DNA of 64,000 nucleotides from Blastococcus sp. TBT05-19 (lineage in GTDB: Bacteria; Actinomycetota; Actinomycetes; Mycobacteriales; Geodermatophilaceae), in contig NZ_QOHI01000004.1 in assembly GCF_003319095.1 (NCBI RefSeq), positions 310,001 to 374,000 of the forward strand. The letters run 5' to 3'. Numbering within the stretch: position 1 is the first letter of the stretch; every line of letters starts with the position of its first letter. Positions 1 to 7,644 of the stretch are shown piece after piece. The notes below the pieces were generated by a model that was not told the DNA's origin, made no database searches, and was given only the letters and a program-made list of their open reading frames with translations. Made by a program: the position numbers and the translations under genes.

Positions 1-689
1 GACTGGTGGCGCTCGGGGCGGGCACGGTGGCCCTGACGCTCGGCGGCCGGGACAGCGGGCTGCGCTGCGCGCCCGTGGACGCCGTCGGGGTGGCGATGGC
101 GGCCACCCGGGCCTTCCTCGACGAGCGCGCCGCGCAGGGCGGGTCGGCCTGGCGGCTGGCCGAGCTGGTCGAGGGACCGGCTCTCGTGGCGGCGCGGCTG
201 GGTGTGGCTCCGGCGTCCGAGCCGGTGGTGCTGCCGGCCGAGCCCCGGGTCCGGCCGGTCGGCGCGGTGCGCCAGGACGACGGCCGGACGGCGCTGGCCG
301 CGATCGTGCCGTTGGGCCGGCTGACCGCCGCGCAGGTCGGCCTCCTGGCCGGGCTCGCGGCGGAGGTGCAGCTGAGCCCGTGGCGCGGTGTGGTGGTGCC
401 CGACCTGCCCGACGACTCGGCGGCGGCGCTGCTGGTGGGCGCGGGCCTCGTGCTCGACCCGGCCAGCCCGTGGACGCGGGTGACGGCGTGCGCCGGGCTG
501 CCCGGCTGCGCGAAGTCGCTGGCCGACGTGCGGGCCGACGCGACGGCCGCCGTCGTCACGGGCACGCTGCCCCTCGCCGGTGCCCGTCAGCACTGGGCCG
601 GCTGCGAGCGCCGGTGCGGTCGACCTTCGGGTGAGGTCGTGGACGTCGTCGCCACCGGCTCGGGCTACCGCGTCGGCGCTCCGGGCTGA
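1..689 (+). CDS. cobG: precorrin-3B synthase CobG, C-terminal part (5' end outside window)
   Basis: The window opens inside this gene. In frame from base 3 about 228 codons remain before the TGA at 687-689. CobG is the oxygen-dependent siroheme/4Fe-4S enzyme that turns precorrin-3A into precorrin-3B, the step preparing ring contraction in the aerobic B12 route. The visible part carries the cluster-binding signature of the nitrite/sulfite reductase superfamily: a C-x5-C pair (CAGLPGC, near 489-509) followed by a C-x3-C pair (CERRC, near 603-617). The upstream half is a ferredoxin-like half-domain. It lies upstream of cobH and cobIJ, which fits a cob operon, although a DUF222-HNH gene now separates it from cobH. 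The family assignment is firm; the true start cannot be seen. Confidence 0.9.
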   Translation, partial: LVALGAGTVALTLGGRDSGLRCAPVDAVGVAMAATRAFLDERAAQGGSAWRLAELVEGPALVAARLGVAPASEPVVLPAEPRVRPVGAVRQDDGRTALAAIVPLGRLTAAQVGLLAGLAAEVQLSPWRGVVVPDLPDDSAAALLVGAGLVLDPASPWTRVTACAGLPGCAKSLADVRADATAAVVTGTLPLAGARQHWAGCERRCGRPSGEVVDVVATGSGYRVGAPG

Positions 690-844
690 CCCGCTCGGCC
701 GCCGCGCCCGGCAAGGGTGGCCCTGCCTGGCAGGGGGCCTTACCTCGCCGAGCTCGGGCGGCATCGCCCTGCACAGGCGGACACACCAGCCCGAGTCGCC
801 GCCGCCACCGGCTCGGGCTACCGCGTCGGCGCCCCGGGCTGACC
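651..844 (+). repeat. direct repeat of the cobG 3' end
   Basis: The last 41 bases around the cobG stop (651-691) recur at 804-844 with one substitution (T680 versus C833), an offset of 153 bases. The copy includes the stop codon but lies outside any gene. It looks like a duplication scar just upstream of the inserted DUF222 gene. Only the repeat itself is seen; the mechanism is inference. Confidence 0.85.
713..741 (+). terminator. imperfect hairpin after cobG
   Basis: AAGG...CCCTGC pairs with GCAGGG...CCTT around a short loop, shortly after the cobG stop. There is no T tract and the stem has an internal bulge, so it is only a weak candidate terminator. Confidence 0.3.
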
Positions 845-933
845 TGCTGGCCCGGCGGTGTCAAGAGCCTTGCCGGATCTGTGGACAGGCTTCTGAGCTC
901 GGGATTCGCGCTGCGGATGTCAGTCCGGTCCGT

Positions 934-955
934 TAGTATTCGTACATGCGTTCGA
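934..955 (+). promoter_or_regulatory. leaderless promoter with LexA/SOS-like box over the start codon
   Basis: TAGTAT at 934-939 fits the actinobacterial -10 pattern TANNNT and places +1 exactly on the A of the ATG at 946, so the mRNA would be leaderless. TCGTAC-ATGC-GTTCGA at 940-955 matches the mycobacterial SOS box TCGAAC-N4-GTTCGA at 15 of 16 positions, counting the free spacer. It covers the start site, where a bound repressor would block initiation. Confidence 0.6.
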
Positions 956-2190
956 CTAGTTCAGTAGCTCTGGAGGCGGCTCTCGACGAGCTGTCGTCCG
1001 AGCGGCTGGACGGTCTGTTCGGGCCGGCGCTCATCGAGCGGGAAGCGCAGCTGATCGTCGCGGCGAACCGGCTCGCAGCCGAGCTGGCCAGGACGACGCG
1101 GCAGTGCGAGCTGGCCGGAGCGGCAGACGTCGACGGCAAGGCGTCGATGCCCGCCTGGCTGCGCGGGCACGCCCGCTTCTCCGCGTCCGCCGCCTCGGCA
1201 CTGGTCCGCAACGGCCGGGCGTTGGAGCGGCTGCCCACCCTCGCCGTGGCGTTCGCGTCCGGTGCGGTGTCTGCCGAGGCCGTGGCCGCGATCGCGCCGG
1301 TGGTGGCACCCAAGAACGTGGCCGCCGCCGAGGCCTCGGGCGTGGACCTGGCCCAGATCGACGAGCTGCTCACCGAGGTCGCCGCCGGTGCCTTCCACGC
1401 CGATCTGCGCAAGGCGGTCGCGCACTACCTGGACCGCCTGGACCCCGACGGCACCGAGCCCGACCCGACCGAGCAGCGCTCCTTCACCCTGGTCAAGCAT
1501 GCCGACGGCTCGTCCACCGGCCACTTCGAGCTCGACGCCGTGGGAACCGAGAAGGCGCAGGCGGCGCTGGAGTCGATCGTGCAGGCCGACCGCCCCGCCG
1601 GTGACACCAGAACGCGGGCCCAGCAGCAAGCCGACGCGTTCGTGCAGCTGTGCGACAACCAGCTCGCCGCCGGTGGTCTCCCGACCCTGCGCACGGTCAA
1701 GCCGCACGTCGTGGTGACCATCCCGCTGGACGACCTCGTCGGTTCCGACATGAGCCCGGCGACGGCCGACCTCGGGTTCGGGGCCACGATCTCCGCCGCC
1801 CGCGCTCGCTGGCTGGCCTGCGACGGCAACGTCACCCGCATCGTCATCGGCCCCGAAGGCCAACCCCTCGACCTCGGCCGCAGCCACCGCGTCACACCGC
1901 ACCCGCTGCGCCGCGTCATCGAGCACCGCGACCACCACTGCGTCTTCGCCGGCTGCGACGCACCGACCCACTGGTGCGACGTCCACCACCTCGTCCACTG
2001 GGCCCACGGCGGCGAAACCGAACCCGGCAACCTCGCGCTGCTGTGCGAACGGCACCACACCAAGGTCCACCACGGCTTCCGGATCGACCGCGACGAACAC
2101 GGCCGATGGCACACCTACCGGCCCGACGACACCGAGATCCTGATCCTCCCCCGCATCCCCGACGACGCGGTGCGCGCCCGCGCGGGCTGA
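946..2190 (+). CDS. DUF222 / 13E12-family HNH endonuclease-like protein
   Basis: This 414-residue protein has the N-terminal helical DUF222 region of the 13E12 repeat family (about residues 20-310) and a C-terminal HNH nuclease motif (about 332-376). The HNH motif starts at a zinc-type cysteine pair (CVFAGC) and continues with CDVHHLVHW, HGG, NLALLC and HH residues. These genes are multicopy in many actinobacteria. In Mycobacterium tuberculosis several members are LexA-regulated, and their biological role is not settled. Here the gene sits between cobG and cobH, an unexpected place that suggests insertion into a B12 operon. The ATG at 946 is favoured because the TANNNT promoter points exactly at it and no Shine-Dalgarno sequence is present. 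The family call is firm; target and function are unknown. Confidence 0.88.
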   Translation: MRSTSSVALEAALDELSSERLDGLFGPALIEREAQLIVAANRLAAELARTTRQCELAGAADVDGKASMPAWLRGHARFSASAASALVRNGRALERLPTLAVAFASGAVSAEAVAAIAPVVAPKNVAAAEASGVDLAQIDELLTEVAAGAFHADLRKAVAHYLDRLDPDGTEPDPTEQRSFTLVKHADGSSTGHFELDAVGTEKAQAALESIVQADRPAGDTRTRAQQQADAFVQLCDNQLAAGGLPTLRTVKPHVVVTIPLDDLVGSDMSPATADLGFGATISAARARWLACDGNVTRIVIGPEGQPLDLGRSHRVTPHPLRRVIEHRDHHCVFAGCDAPTHWCDVHHLVHWAHGGETEPGNLALLCERHHTKVHHGFRIDRDEHGRWHTYRPDDTEILILPRIPDDAVRARAG

Positions 2191-2224
2191 CCCGCCCCGG
2201 CGGCCGGGCCGCGCTCCCGGGACG

Positions 2225-2230
2225 TAGCCT
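2225..2230 (+). promoter_or_regulatory. -10 element TAGCCT upstream of cobH
   Basis: TAGCCT fits TANNNT and would start transcription at about 2237, three bases before the cobH ATG at 2240. A near-leaderless promoter here would let cobH-cobIJ be expressed despite the intruding gene upstream. This is sequence inference only. Confidence 0.4.
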
Positions 2231-2239
2231 CTGCGCCCG

Positions 2240-2866
2240 ATGGTGGTCTACGAGTACGAGAAGGACGGCGCCGAGATCTACCGGCAGTCGTTCGCGACGA
2301 TCCGCGCCGAGGCCGATCTGGCGGGCCTGCCCGCTGACCTGGCGCGGGTGGCGGTGCGCATGATCCATGCCTGCGGGCAGGTCGACCTGGTCGACGACAT
2401 CGCGTACTCCCCCGCCGTCGTGCAGCGCGCCCGCGAGGCCCTCGACGCGGGTGCTCCGGTGCTCTGCGACGCCACGATGGTCTCCAGCGGCATCACCCGG
2501 CGGCGGCTCCCGAAGGACAACGACGTCGTCTGCACGCTCAACGACCCGAGGACCCCGGGCCTCGCCGCGGAGCTCGGCACCACCCGCACCGCGGCGGCGC
2601 TGGAGCTGTGGCGGGACCGGCTCGACGGCGCCGTCGTCGCCATCGGCAACGCCCCCACGGCCCTGTTCCACCTGCTGGAGATGGTCGCCGCCGGTGCGCC
2701 CCGTCCGGCCGCCGTCCTCGGCATTCCGGTCGGCTTCATCGGCGCCGTCGAGTCCAAGGACGCGCTGGCCGCCTCCGACCTCGACTTCCTCGTGGTGCGC
2801 GGACGCCGGGGCGGCAGCGCGATCACCGCGGCTGCCGTGAATGCGATCGCGAGTGATGTGGAGTGA
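2240..2866 (+). CDS. cobH: precorrin-8X methylmutase CobH/CbiC
   Basis: CobH moves the C-11 methyl group to C-12, converting precorrin-8X to hydrogenobyrinate. The 208-residue length is normal for the family. The catalytic histidine is in place at residue 43 (RMIHACG), followed by the conserved IAYSPAVV segment, the substrate-binding DATMVSSGI stretch and a late IGNAPTALF motif. The gene overlaps the next one, cobIJ, by four bases (GTGA at 2863-2866), so the two are translationally coupled. The ATG at 2240 lacks a clear ribosome-binding site but sits just after a TAGCCT promoter element. No unusual residues were seen. Confidence 0.93.
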   Translation: MVVYEYEKDGAEIYRQSFATIRAEADLAGLPADLARVAVRMIHACGQVDLVDDIAYSPAVVQRAREALDAGAPVLCDATMVSSGITRRRLPKDNDVVCTLNDPRTPGLAAELGTTRTAAALELWRDRLDGAVVAIGNAPTALFHLLEMVAAGAPRPAAVLGIPVGFIGAVESKDALAASDLDFLVVRGRRGGSAITAAAVNAIASDVE

Positions 2867-4359
2867 GCGGGCGGCTGTACGGGGTCGGGCTCGGCCCGGG
2901 TGACCCGGAGCTGGTCACGGTCAAGGCCGCCCGACTGATCGCCGCGGCCGACGTCGTCGCCTTCCACGCCGCCCGGCACGGCCGGTCCGTGGCCCGCGCG
3001 CTCGCCGAGCCCTACCTGCGCCAGGGTCAGATCGAGGAGCTGCTGGTCTACCCGGTCACCACCGAGACCACCGACCACCCCGGCGGCTACCAGGGCGCGA
3101 TCGACGAGTTCTACGAGGCCGCCGCCGCCCGGCTCGCCGCGCACCTGGACGCCGGGCGCGACGTCGTCGTCCTGGCCGAGGGCGACCCGCTCTTCTACGG
3201 CTCCTACATGCACATGCACAAGCGCCTGGCGCACCGGTACCCGACCGAGGTCGTCCCCGGGGTCACCAGCGTCAGCGGCGCGGCCGCCGCCGTCGGCCGC
3301 CCGCTGGTCGAGCGCGACGAGGTGCTCACCGTGCTGCCCGGAACCCTTCCGGTGGAGCAGCTCGCCGAGCGGCTGGCCGCCACCGACTCGGCCGCGGTGA
3401 TGAAGCTCGGTCGCACGTTCCCGCAGGTCCGGGAGGCGTTCGAGCGGGCCGGCGTCATCGACCGGGCGCTGTACGTCGAGCGGGCCACCACCGACCGCCA
3501 GCGCACCCTGCCGCTGGCCGACGTCGACCCGGCGAGCGTCCCCTACTTCTCGCTGGCCCTGCTGCCGAGCCCGTTGACCCCGCAGCTCGTCGAGCCGGCC
3601 ACTCCCGCGGCGGCCACCCCGGGCGCGGGCGAGGTCGTCGTCGTCGGCCTCGGACCGGGCGCGCGCGGCTGGACCACCCCGGAGGCCGCCGAGGCGCTCG
3701 CCGCCGCCGACGACCTCGTCGGCTACGGGCCCTACGTCGACCGGGTGCCGGCGAACCCCCGCCAGGTCCGCCACCCCAGCGACAACCGGGTCGAGGCCGA
3801 GCGGGCCGCCCACGCCCTGGAGCTCGCCCGCTCCGGACGCCGGGTCGCCGTCGTCTCGAGCGGCGACCCCGGCGTCTTCGCCATGGCCGCCGCGGTCCTC
3901 GAGGTCGCCGCCCGGCCCGAGTTCGCCGGCGTCCGGGTCCGCGTGGTCCCGGGGCTCACCGCGGCCCAGGCGGTCGCCTCCCGGGTGGGGGCGCCGCTGG
4001 GCCACGACTTCTGCGTCCTCTCGCTCTCCGACGTCCTCAAGCCGTGGCACGTGATCGTCGACCGGCTCCGGCACGCCGCCGCCGCGGACCTGGTCATCGC
4101 CCTCTACAACCCGCGGTCGAAGCACCGGCCGCACCAGCTCGGCGAGGCGCTGCAGGCGCTGCTGGAGGTCAGGGCCGCGGAGACGGTCGTCGTCGTCGGT
4201 CGCGACGTCGGTGGACCGGAGGAGCGGCTGACCGTCACCACCCTCGGCGAGCTCGACCCGGAGACCGTCGACATGCGCTGCCTGGTGCTGATCGGCTCGT
4301 CGCAGACGCGGGTCACGCCCACCGGCGCGGTGTACACGCCACGGACGTATCCCGGCTGA
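2863..4359 (+). CDS. cobIJ: fused precorrin-2 C20-methyltransferase / precorrin-3B C17-methyltransferase
   Basis: This 498-residue protein joins two tetrapyrrole methylases. The N-terminal CobI half (about 1-240) has [11 protein letters not shown] and an [13 protein letters not shown]-binding segment and methylates C-20 of precorrin-2. The C-terminal CobJ half (about 250-498) has [22 protein letters not shown] and ALYNPRS, and makes precorrin-4 by C-17 methylation and ring contraction. The same fusion is known in actinobacteria, including the M. tuberculosis protein named CobI. The GTG start overlaps the cobH stop. A GC-rich hairpin after the stop probably ends the operon. CobG upstream makes the CobJ substrate. 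Confidence 0.93.
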   Translation: MSGRLYGVGLGPGDPELVTVKAARLIAAADVVAFHAARHGRSVARALAEPYLRQGQIEELLVYPVTTETTDHPGGYQGAIDEFYEAAAARLAAHLDAGRDVVVLAEGDPLFYGSYMHMHKRLAHRYPTEVVPGVTSVSGAAAAVGRPLVERDEVLTVLPGTLPVEQLAERLAATDSAAVMKLGRTFPQVREAFERAGVIDRALYVERATTDRQRTLPLADVDPASVPYFSLALLPSPLTPQLVEPATPAAATPGAGEVVVVGLGPGARGWTTPEAAEALAAADDLVGYGPYVDRVPANPRQVRHPSDNRVEAERAAHALELARSGRRVAVVSSGDPGVFAMAAAVLEVAARPEFAGVRVRVVPGLTAAQAVASRVGAPLGHDFCVLSLSDVLKPWHVIVDRLRHAAAADLVIALYNPRSKHRPHQLGEALQALLEVRAAETVVVVGRDVGGPEERLTVTTLGELDPETVDMRCLVLIGSSQTRVTPTGAVYTPRTYPG

Positions 4360-4366
4360 CACGCCG

Positions 4367-4406
4367 GAGCCGGGAATGATCCGGCTCTCGTTGCGCTTGG
4401 CAACGA
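4367..4406 (+). promoter_or_regulatory. hairpin after cobIJ plus a TTGC/GCAA palindrome at the MFS start
   Basis: GAGCCGG (4367-4373) pairs with CCGGCTC (4381-4387), a likely terminator for cobIJ. Right after it TCGTTG (4388-4393) and CAACGA (4401-4406) form an operator-like dyad of the MarR/TetR sort, beside the transporter start. The two dyads adjoin, so read-through and repression could be linked. No cognate regulator gene is adjacent. Confidence 0.4.
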
Positions 4407-5641
4407 CCATGCCCGTGCCGACGCTTCCGCGCACCCCGGCGTTCTGGACGGCGGCCGGACTGCTGCTGCTGATCCTGGCCGCCTCGGGTGTCCCGACCCC
4501 CCTGTACCGCGTCTACCAGGAGCAGTTCGGGTTCGGCCCGGGGATGCTGACGATCGTCTTCGGCATCTACGCCTTCGCACTGCTGGCCACGCTGCTGGTC
4601 GTGGGAGGGCTGTCCGACCACGTCGGCCGGCGTCCGGTCCTGGTCGGTGGCCTGCTGCTCCAGGCGGTGGCCATGGGGATCTTCCTCGCCGCCGACGGCA
4701 TCGGCTGGCTGCTGGCGGCGCGGGTGGTGCAGGGCCTCTCGGTGGGCGCGCTCACCGGCACGCTCGGCGCCGTGCTGCTCGACACGCAGCGCCCCGAGCG
4801 GCCGCTGGGCCCGCTCCTGAACAGCGCGGCACCCGGCCTGGGGCTCTCCGCCGGCGTCGTCGGTGCCGGCCTCGCCGTCGAGTTCGCGGACTCGCCGACC
4901 CGCTGGATCTTCGCCGTCCTCACCGTCGCCGTGCTGGCGGCCGCGGCGGTCGTCGCCTTCCTGCCCGAGACCTCGCCCCGCGCCCCGGGTGCCCTGGCGT
5001 CGCTGCGCCCGACGGTGCGGGTGCCGCGGTCCCAGCGGTCGGCGTTCCTCACCGCGCTGCCGGTGCTCGTCGCCGCCTGGGCGCTCGGCGGCCTCTACCT
5101 CTCCCTCGGGCCCTCGCTCGCCGCCTCGGTCTTCGGCATCGAGGCCCCGCTGGTCGGCAGCCTGCTGGTCCTGGCCATGCAGGGCACCGCCGCGTTCGGC
5201 GCGGTCGTCGGCCACAACCTGCCGGCCGAGCGGGCCATGGTCGCCGGGGCGTCGGTCTTCGCCGCCGGCGTCGCCGGGACGATCGCGGCCCTGCTGACCG
5301 GCGAGACCGTCGTGCTGTTCCTGTCCGCGGTCGTCTCCGGGCTCGGCTTCGGCATGGCGTTCCTCGGCGCGGTCGCCCTCTCGAGCGCCGGGGTCGCCCC
5401 CGGCGAGCGGGCCGGGCTGCTGTCCAGCGTCTTCGTCGTCGGCTACCTGAGCTTCAGCGTGCCGGCGATCATCGCCGGCTCCCTCTCGGCCACGGTCGGG
5501 CTCGAGCGGGTGACCGAGGTCTACGCCGCCGTGCTCGTGGTGCTCGCCCTGACGGCGGTGGCCGGCGTCCGGATGCGCCGGCGCCGCGCCGCCCGGCCCG
5601 AGCAGCCGGTCGGCGCGGCGCGGGAGTCGCTCGCGGCCTGA
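4376..5641 (+). CDS. MFS transporter, probable drug/metabolite exporter
   Basis: This integral membrane protein of up to 421 residues has about twelve hydrophobic segments and the MFS motif A after the second segment (GGLSDHVGRRPVLVGG). The major facilitator superfamily uses the proton gradient to move small molecules; the substrate cannot be read from sequence. The start is uncertain. ATG at 4376 has a GGAG six bases upstream but lies inside a hairpin. ATG at 4409 gives a cleaner N terminus (MPVPTLPRTP) and falls just after a TCGTTG/CAACGA dyad. The gene lies between cobIJ and a convergent flavin reductase. Its B12-operon position does not show a B12 role. Confidence 0.8.
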   Translation: MIRLSLRLATTMPVPTLPRTPAFWTAAGLLLLILAASGVPTPLYRVYQEQFGFGPGMLTIVFGIYAFALLATLLVVGGLSDHVGRRPVLVGGLLLQAVAMGIFLAADGIGWLLAARVVQGLSVGALTGTLGAVLLDTQRPERPLGPLLNSAAPGLGLSAGVVGAGLAVEFADSPTRWIFAVLTVAVLAAAAVVAFLPETSPRAPGALASLRPTVRVPRSQRSAFLTALPVLVAAWALGGLYLSLGPSLAASVFGIEAPLVGSLLVLAMQGTAAFGAVVGHNLPAERAMVAGASVFAAGVAGTIAALLTGETVVLFLSAVVSGLGFGMAFLGAVALSSAGVAPGERAGLLSSVFVVGYLSFSVPAIIAGSLSATVGLERVTEVYAAVLVVLALTAVAGVRMRRRRAARPEQPVGAARESLAA

Positions 5642-5647
5642 GCCGGC

Positions 5648-6265
5648 TCAGCGCCCCGGGTACGGCGCCGCCCGCAGCGCCTTGGCGAGGTGCGCGGCGT
5701 TCTCCGCCAGCGTCGCCGTCGTGGAGGCCACCGCCTCCGGCGTCTCGTCGAGGTCCATGTAGTCCGTGCCGCCCATCGCCTGGTCGTTCCAGTAGGTCGA
5801 CCCCTGGGCCGGGATGGTGAACCCGATGTCGTCGAGGCCCTGGAACAGGTCGGCGACGATCTTGTGCGCGCCGTCCTCGTTGCCGACGACGGACACCACC
5901 GCCACCTTGCCGGTGACCAGCGGGCGGCCGGAGTCGTCGGTCTCGGACAGCTCGCCGTCCAGCCGCTCCAGCACGCGCTGGGCCACGCTGCTCATGTGCC
6001 CGACCCAGGTCGGCGTCGACACGATCAGGATGTCCGCGGCCATCATCTGCTCGCGGATCGCCGGCCACTGGTCGCCCTCGCCCATGTCCACCTCGACACC
6101 CGGCTTCACGTCGTGGTCGACCACCCGGACGACGTCGCCGGTGACGCCGTGCTTCTCCAGCTCGGCCAGGATCTGGCGGGCGATCAGGTCGCTGCTGGAG
6201 GGGGCGGGCGAGGCCTTGAGGCTGCAGACGAGGGCGAGGGCGCGGAGCGGCTGGGTCGAGGTCAT
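5648..6265 (-). CDS. flavodoxin-fold NAD(P)H-dependent FMN reductase-like protein
   Basis: This 205-residue protein has the flavodoxin-like fold: the phosphate-loop region CSLKASPAPSSS near the N terminus, then ILIVSTPTWVGHMSS and a VVGNEDGAHK segment typical of NADPH-dependent FMN reductase/WrbA relatives. Such proteins reduce FMN or quinones in the cytoplasm. A second, smaller flavodoxin-fold gene occurs at 32753-33193. It ends six bases from the stop of the convergent MFS gene. The partner electron acceptor is unknown, and the family call is more certain than the reaction. Confidence 0.8.
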   Translation of the reverse strand: MTSTQPLRALALVCSLKASPAPSSSDLIARQILAELEKHGVTGDVVRVVDHDVKPGVEVDMGEGDQWPAIREQMMAADILIVSTPTWVGHMSSVAQRVLERLDGELSETDDSGRPLVTGKVAVVSVVGNEDGAHKIVADLFQGLDDIGFTIPAQGSTYWNDQAMGGTDYMDLDETPEAVASTTATLAENAAHLAKALRAAPYPGR

Positions 6266-6337
6266 GGCCGGTCTCTGCCCCGCTCACCAGCGGTTCCACA
6301 CATGTTGCGCACGACCGATCCAGCTGCGACCCGCCGG

Positions 6338-6862
6338 TCAGGCCTTCCGCACCGCGTCGAGGAAGCCGTCCACGCGCTCGCGCAGCTCCGCCACGCGCTC
6401 CTCGGCGACCTCCTCGGGGTCGCGCTCGCGCAGCCACGGCGGGATCTCGCTCCGTGCCCGCTCGGCGCACCGGAGGTCGGCGCAGATGTAGGTCCCGACC
6501 GTGTTGCCGTTGCGGCCGGCCTCGCCGCTGCGCCGGGCGGTGAACAGCGAGATCGCATCGCCCGACTGCGCCGTCTGGCACAGCAGGCACATCGCCGGGG
6601 TGCGGCTGGACATCCTCGTGTCGGCGGCGCGCAGCGAGACGCCCACCGGACCGTCCCCCTGCGGCACGACGAGGTAGCCGCGCAGCGGGGCCTTCGCGTC
6701 GCGCCAGCCCAGCAACGCCAGCTCCGCCAAGGCCAGCTGCCCGAACTCCCTGGGCAGCGTCAGACCCGACGCCTCGCCCCGCGAGCAGTTGATGAACGAC
6801 CGGCGCACCTGCTGCTCGGTCATGGCGTCCACGGTGGCGTGCTCCTGTCGGTCGTGCCGCAT
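6338..6862 (-). CDS. FBP-domain (treble-clef zinc finger) protein
   Basis: This 174-residue protein matches the actinobacterial FBP-domain type, related to the C-terminal zinc-binding domain of fusidic-acid resistance proteins that bind elongation factor G. Four probable metal ligands are visible: CLLCQTA and, about 35 residues later, a CADLRCAER pair. An FTARRSGEAGRNGNTVGTYI linker lies between them. The C terminus is a charged helix. The start at 6862 has GGAGG eleven bases upstream; an internal ATG at 6823 (MTEQQVRR) is an alternative. The neighbour upstream is cobK, which reads the same way, but a role in B12 is not implied. A ribosome or EF-G role is inferred from the family. Confidence 0.75.
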   Translation of the reverse strand: MRHDRQEHATVDAMTEQQVRRSFINCSRGEASGLTLPREFGQLALAELALLGWRDAKAPLRGYLVVPQGDGPVGVSLRAADTRMSSRTPAMCLLCQTAQSGDAISLFTARRSGEAGRNGNTVGTYICADLRCAERARSEIPPWLRERDPEEVAEERVAELRERVDGFLDAVRKA

Positions 6863-6880
6863 CCCGGTGGGGATCCTCCG

Positions 6881-7633
6881 TCAGGATCCTTCGCGCCGCG
6901 AACAGTTTTCGGCCAGCCACGCCAGGGCCGCCGCCACCGTCGCCACGACCGGCACGCCGGGCGGCAGCGGCGGACGTCGCACCAGCACGACCGGCAGCCC
7001 GAGCTCGCGAGCGGCGGTGAGCTTGGCCGCCGTCATCGACCCGCCGCTGTCCTTGGTGACGACGACCTCGACCGCGTGCTCGCGCAGCAGGGCGCGCTCG
7101 TCGTCGAGGCCGAACGGCCCCCGCGCGAGCACGACCGTGGTGCGCGCCGGCAGCGGCGGGTCCGGCGGATCGACCGAGCGCACGAGGCAGTGCGCCGTCA
7201 GCCCGGCGAAGGCCCCGAGCCCCTGCCGGCCGGTGGTGAGGAACACGCGGTCGAACCCCGCGACGGCGGCGGCTGCGCCCTCCAGCGAGTCCGCCCAGCG
7301 CCAGTCGTCGCCCGGACCGGCGAGCCAGCCCGGCCGCTGCAGCCGGAGCAGCGGGGTGCCCGTGCGGCTGCAGGCAGCGGCGGCGGAGGCGGTCATCGTG
7401 GCGGCGAAGGGGTGCGTCGCGTCCACGACGGCATCCACCGCCGCACCCCCCAGCCAGGCGGCCAGACCGTCGGCCCCGCCGAAGCCCCCGACGCGCACCT
7501 CGCCCGGCGGCAGCACCGGGTCGGACACCCGGCCGGCCAGCGAGCTGACGACGTCCACGCCCCGCTCCACCAGCGCCGTGGCCAGCGCCCGCGCCTCGCC
7601 GGTGCCGCCGAGCACCAGCACCCGCCCGGTCAC
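6881..7633 (-). CDS. cobK: precorrin-6A reductase CobK
   Basis: CobK reduces precorrin-6A (precorrin-6X) at the C18-C19 bond with NADPH. The 250-residue protein begins with a Rossmann-type VLVLGGTGEARALA and keeps the family landmarks DATHPFAATM, FLTTGRQ and TKDSGG, the last typical of the NADPH/substrate site. Length is normal. It starts with GTG at 7633 and is divergent from cbiD, only 11 bases away, so its promoter must lie inside cbiD coding sequence or be leaderless. Downstream on the same strand come the FBP and flavin reductase genes after 18 and 72 bases. Confidence 0.92.
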   Translation of the reverse strand: MTGRVLVLGGTGEARALATALVERGVDVVSSLAGRVSDPVLPPGEVRVGGFGGADGLAAWLGGAAVDAVVDATHPFAATMTASAAAACSRTGTPLLRLQRPGWLAGPGDDWRWADSLEGAAAAVAGFDRVFLTTGRQGLGAFAGLTAHCLVRSVDPPDPPLPARTTVVLARGPFGLDDERALLREHAVEVVVTKDSGGSMTAAKLTAARELGLPVVLVRRPPLPPGVPVVATVAAALAWLAENCSRREGS

Positions 7634-7644
7634 GCCGCGCCGCC

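Noticed and set aside
2278-4434. Long open frame on the minus strand across cobH-cobIJ
   Set aside because: It is antisense to clear family members, has a low-complexity Gly/Arg/Val/Asp composition and no motif. Such frames are expected in 72% GC DNA.
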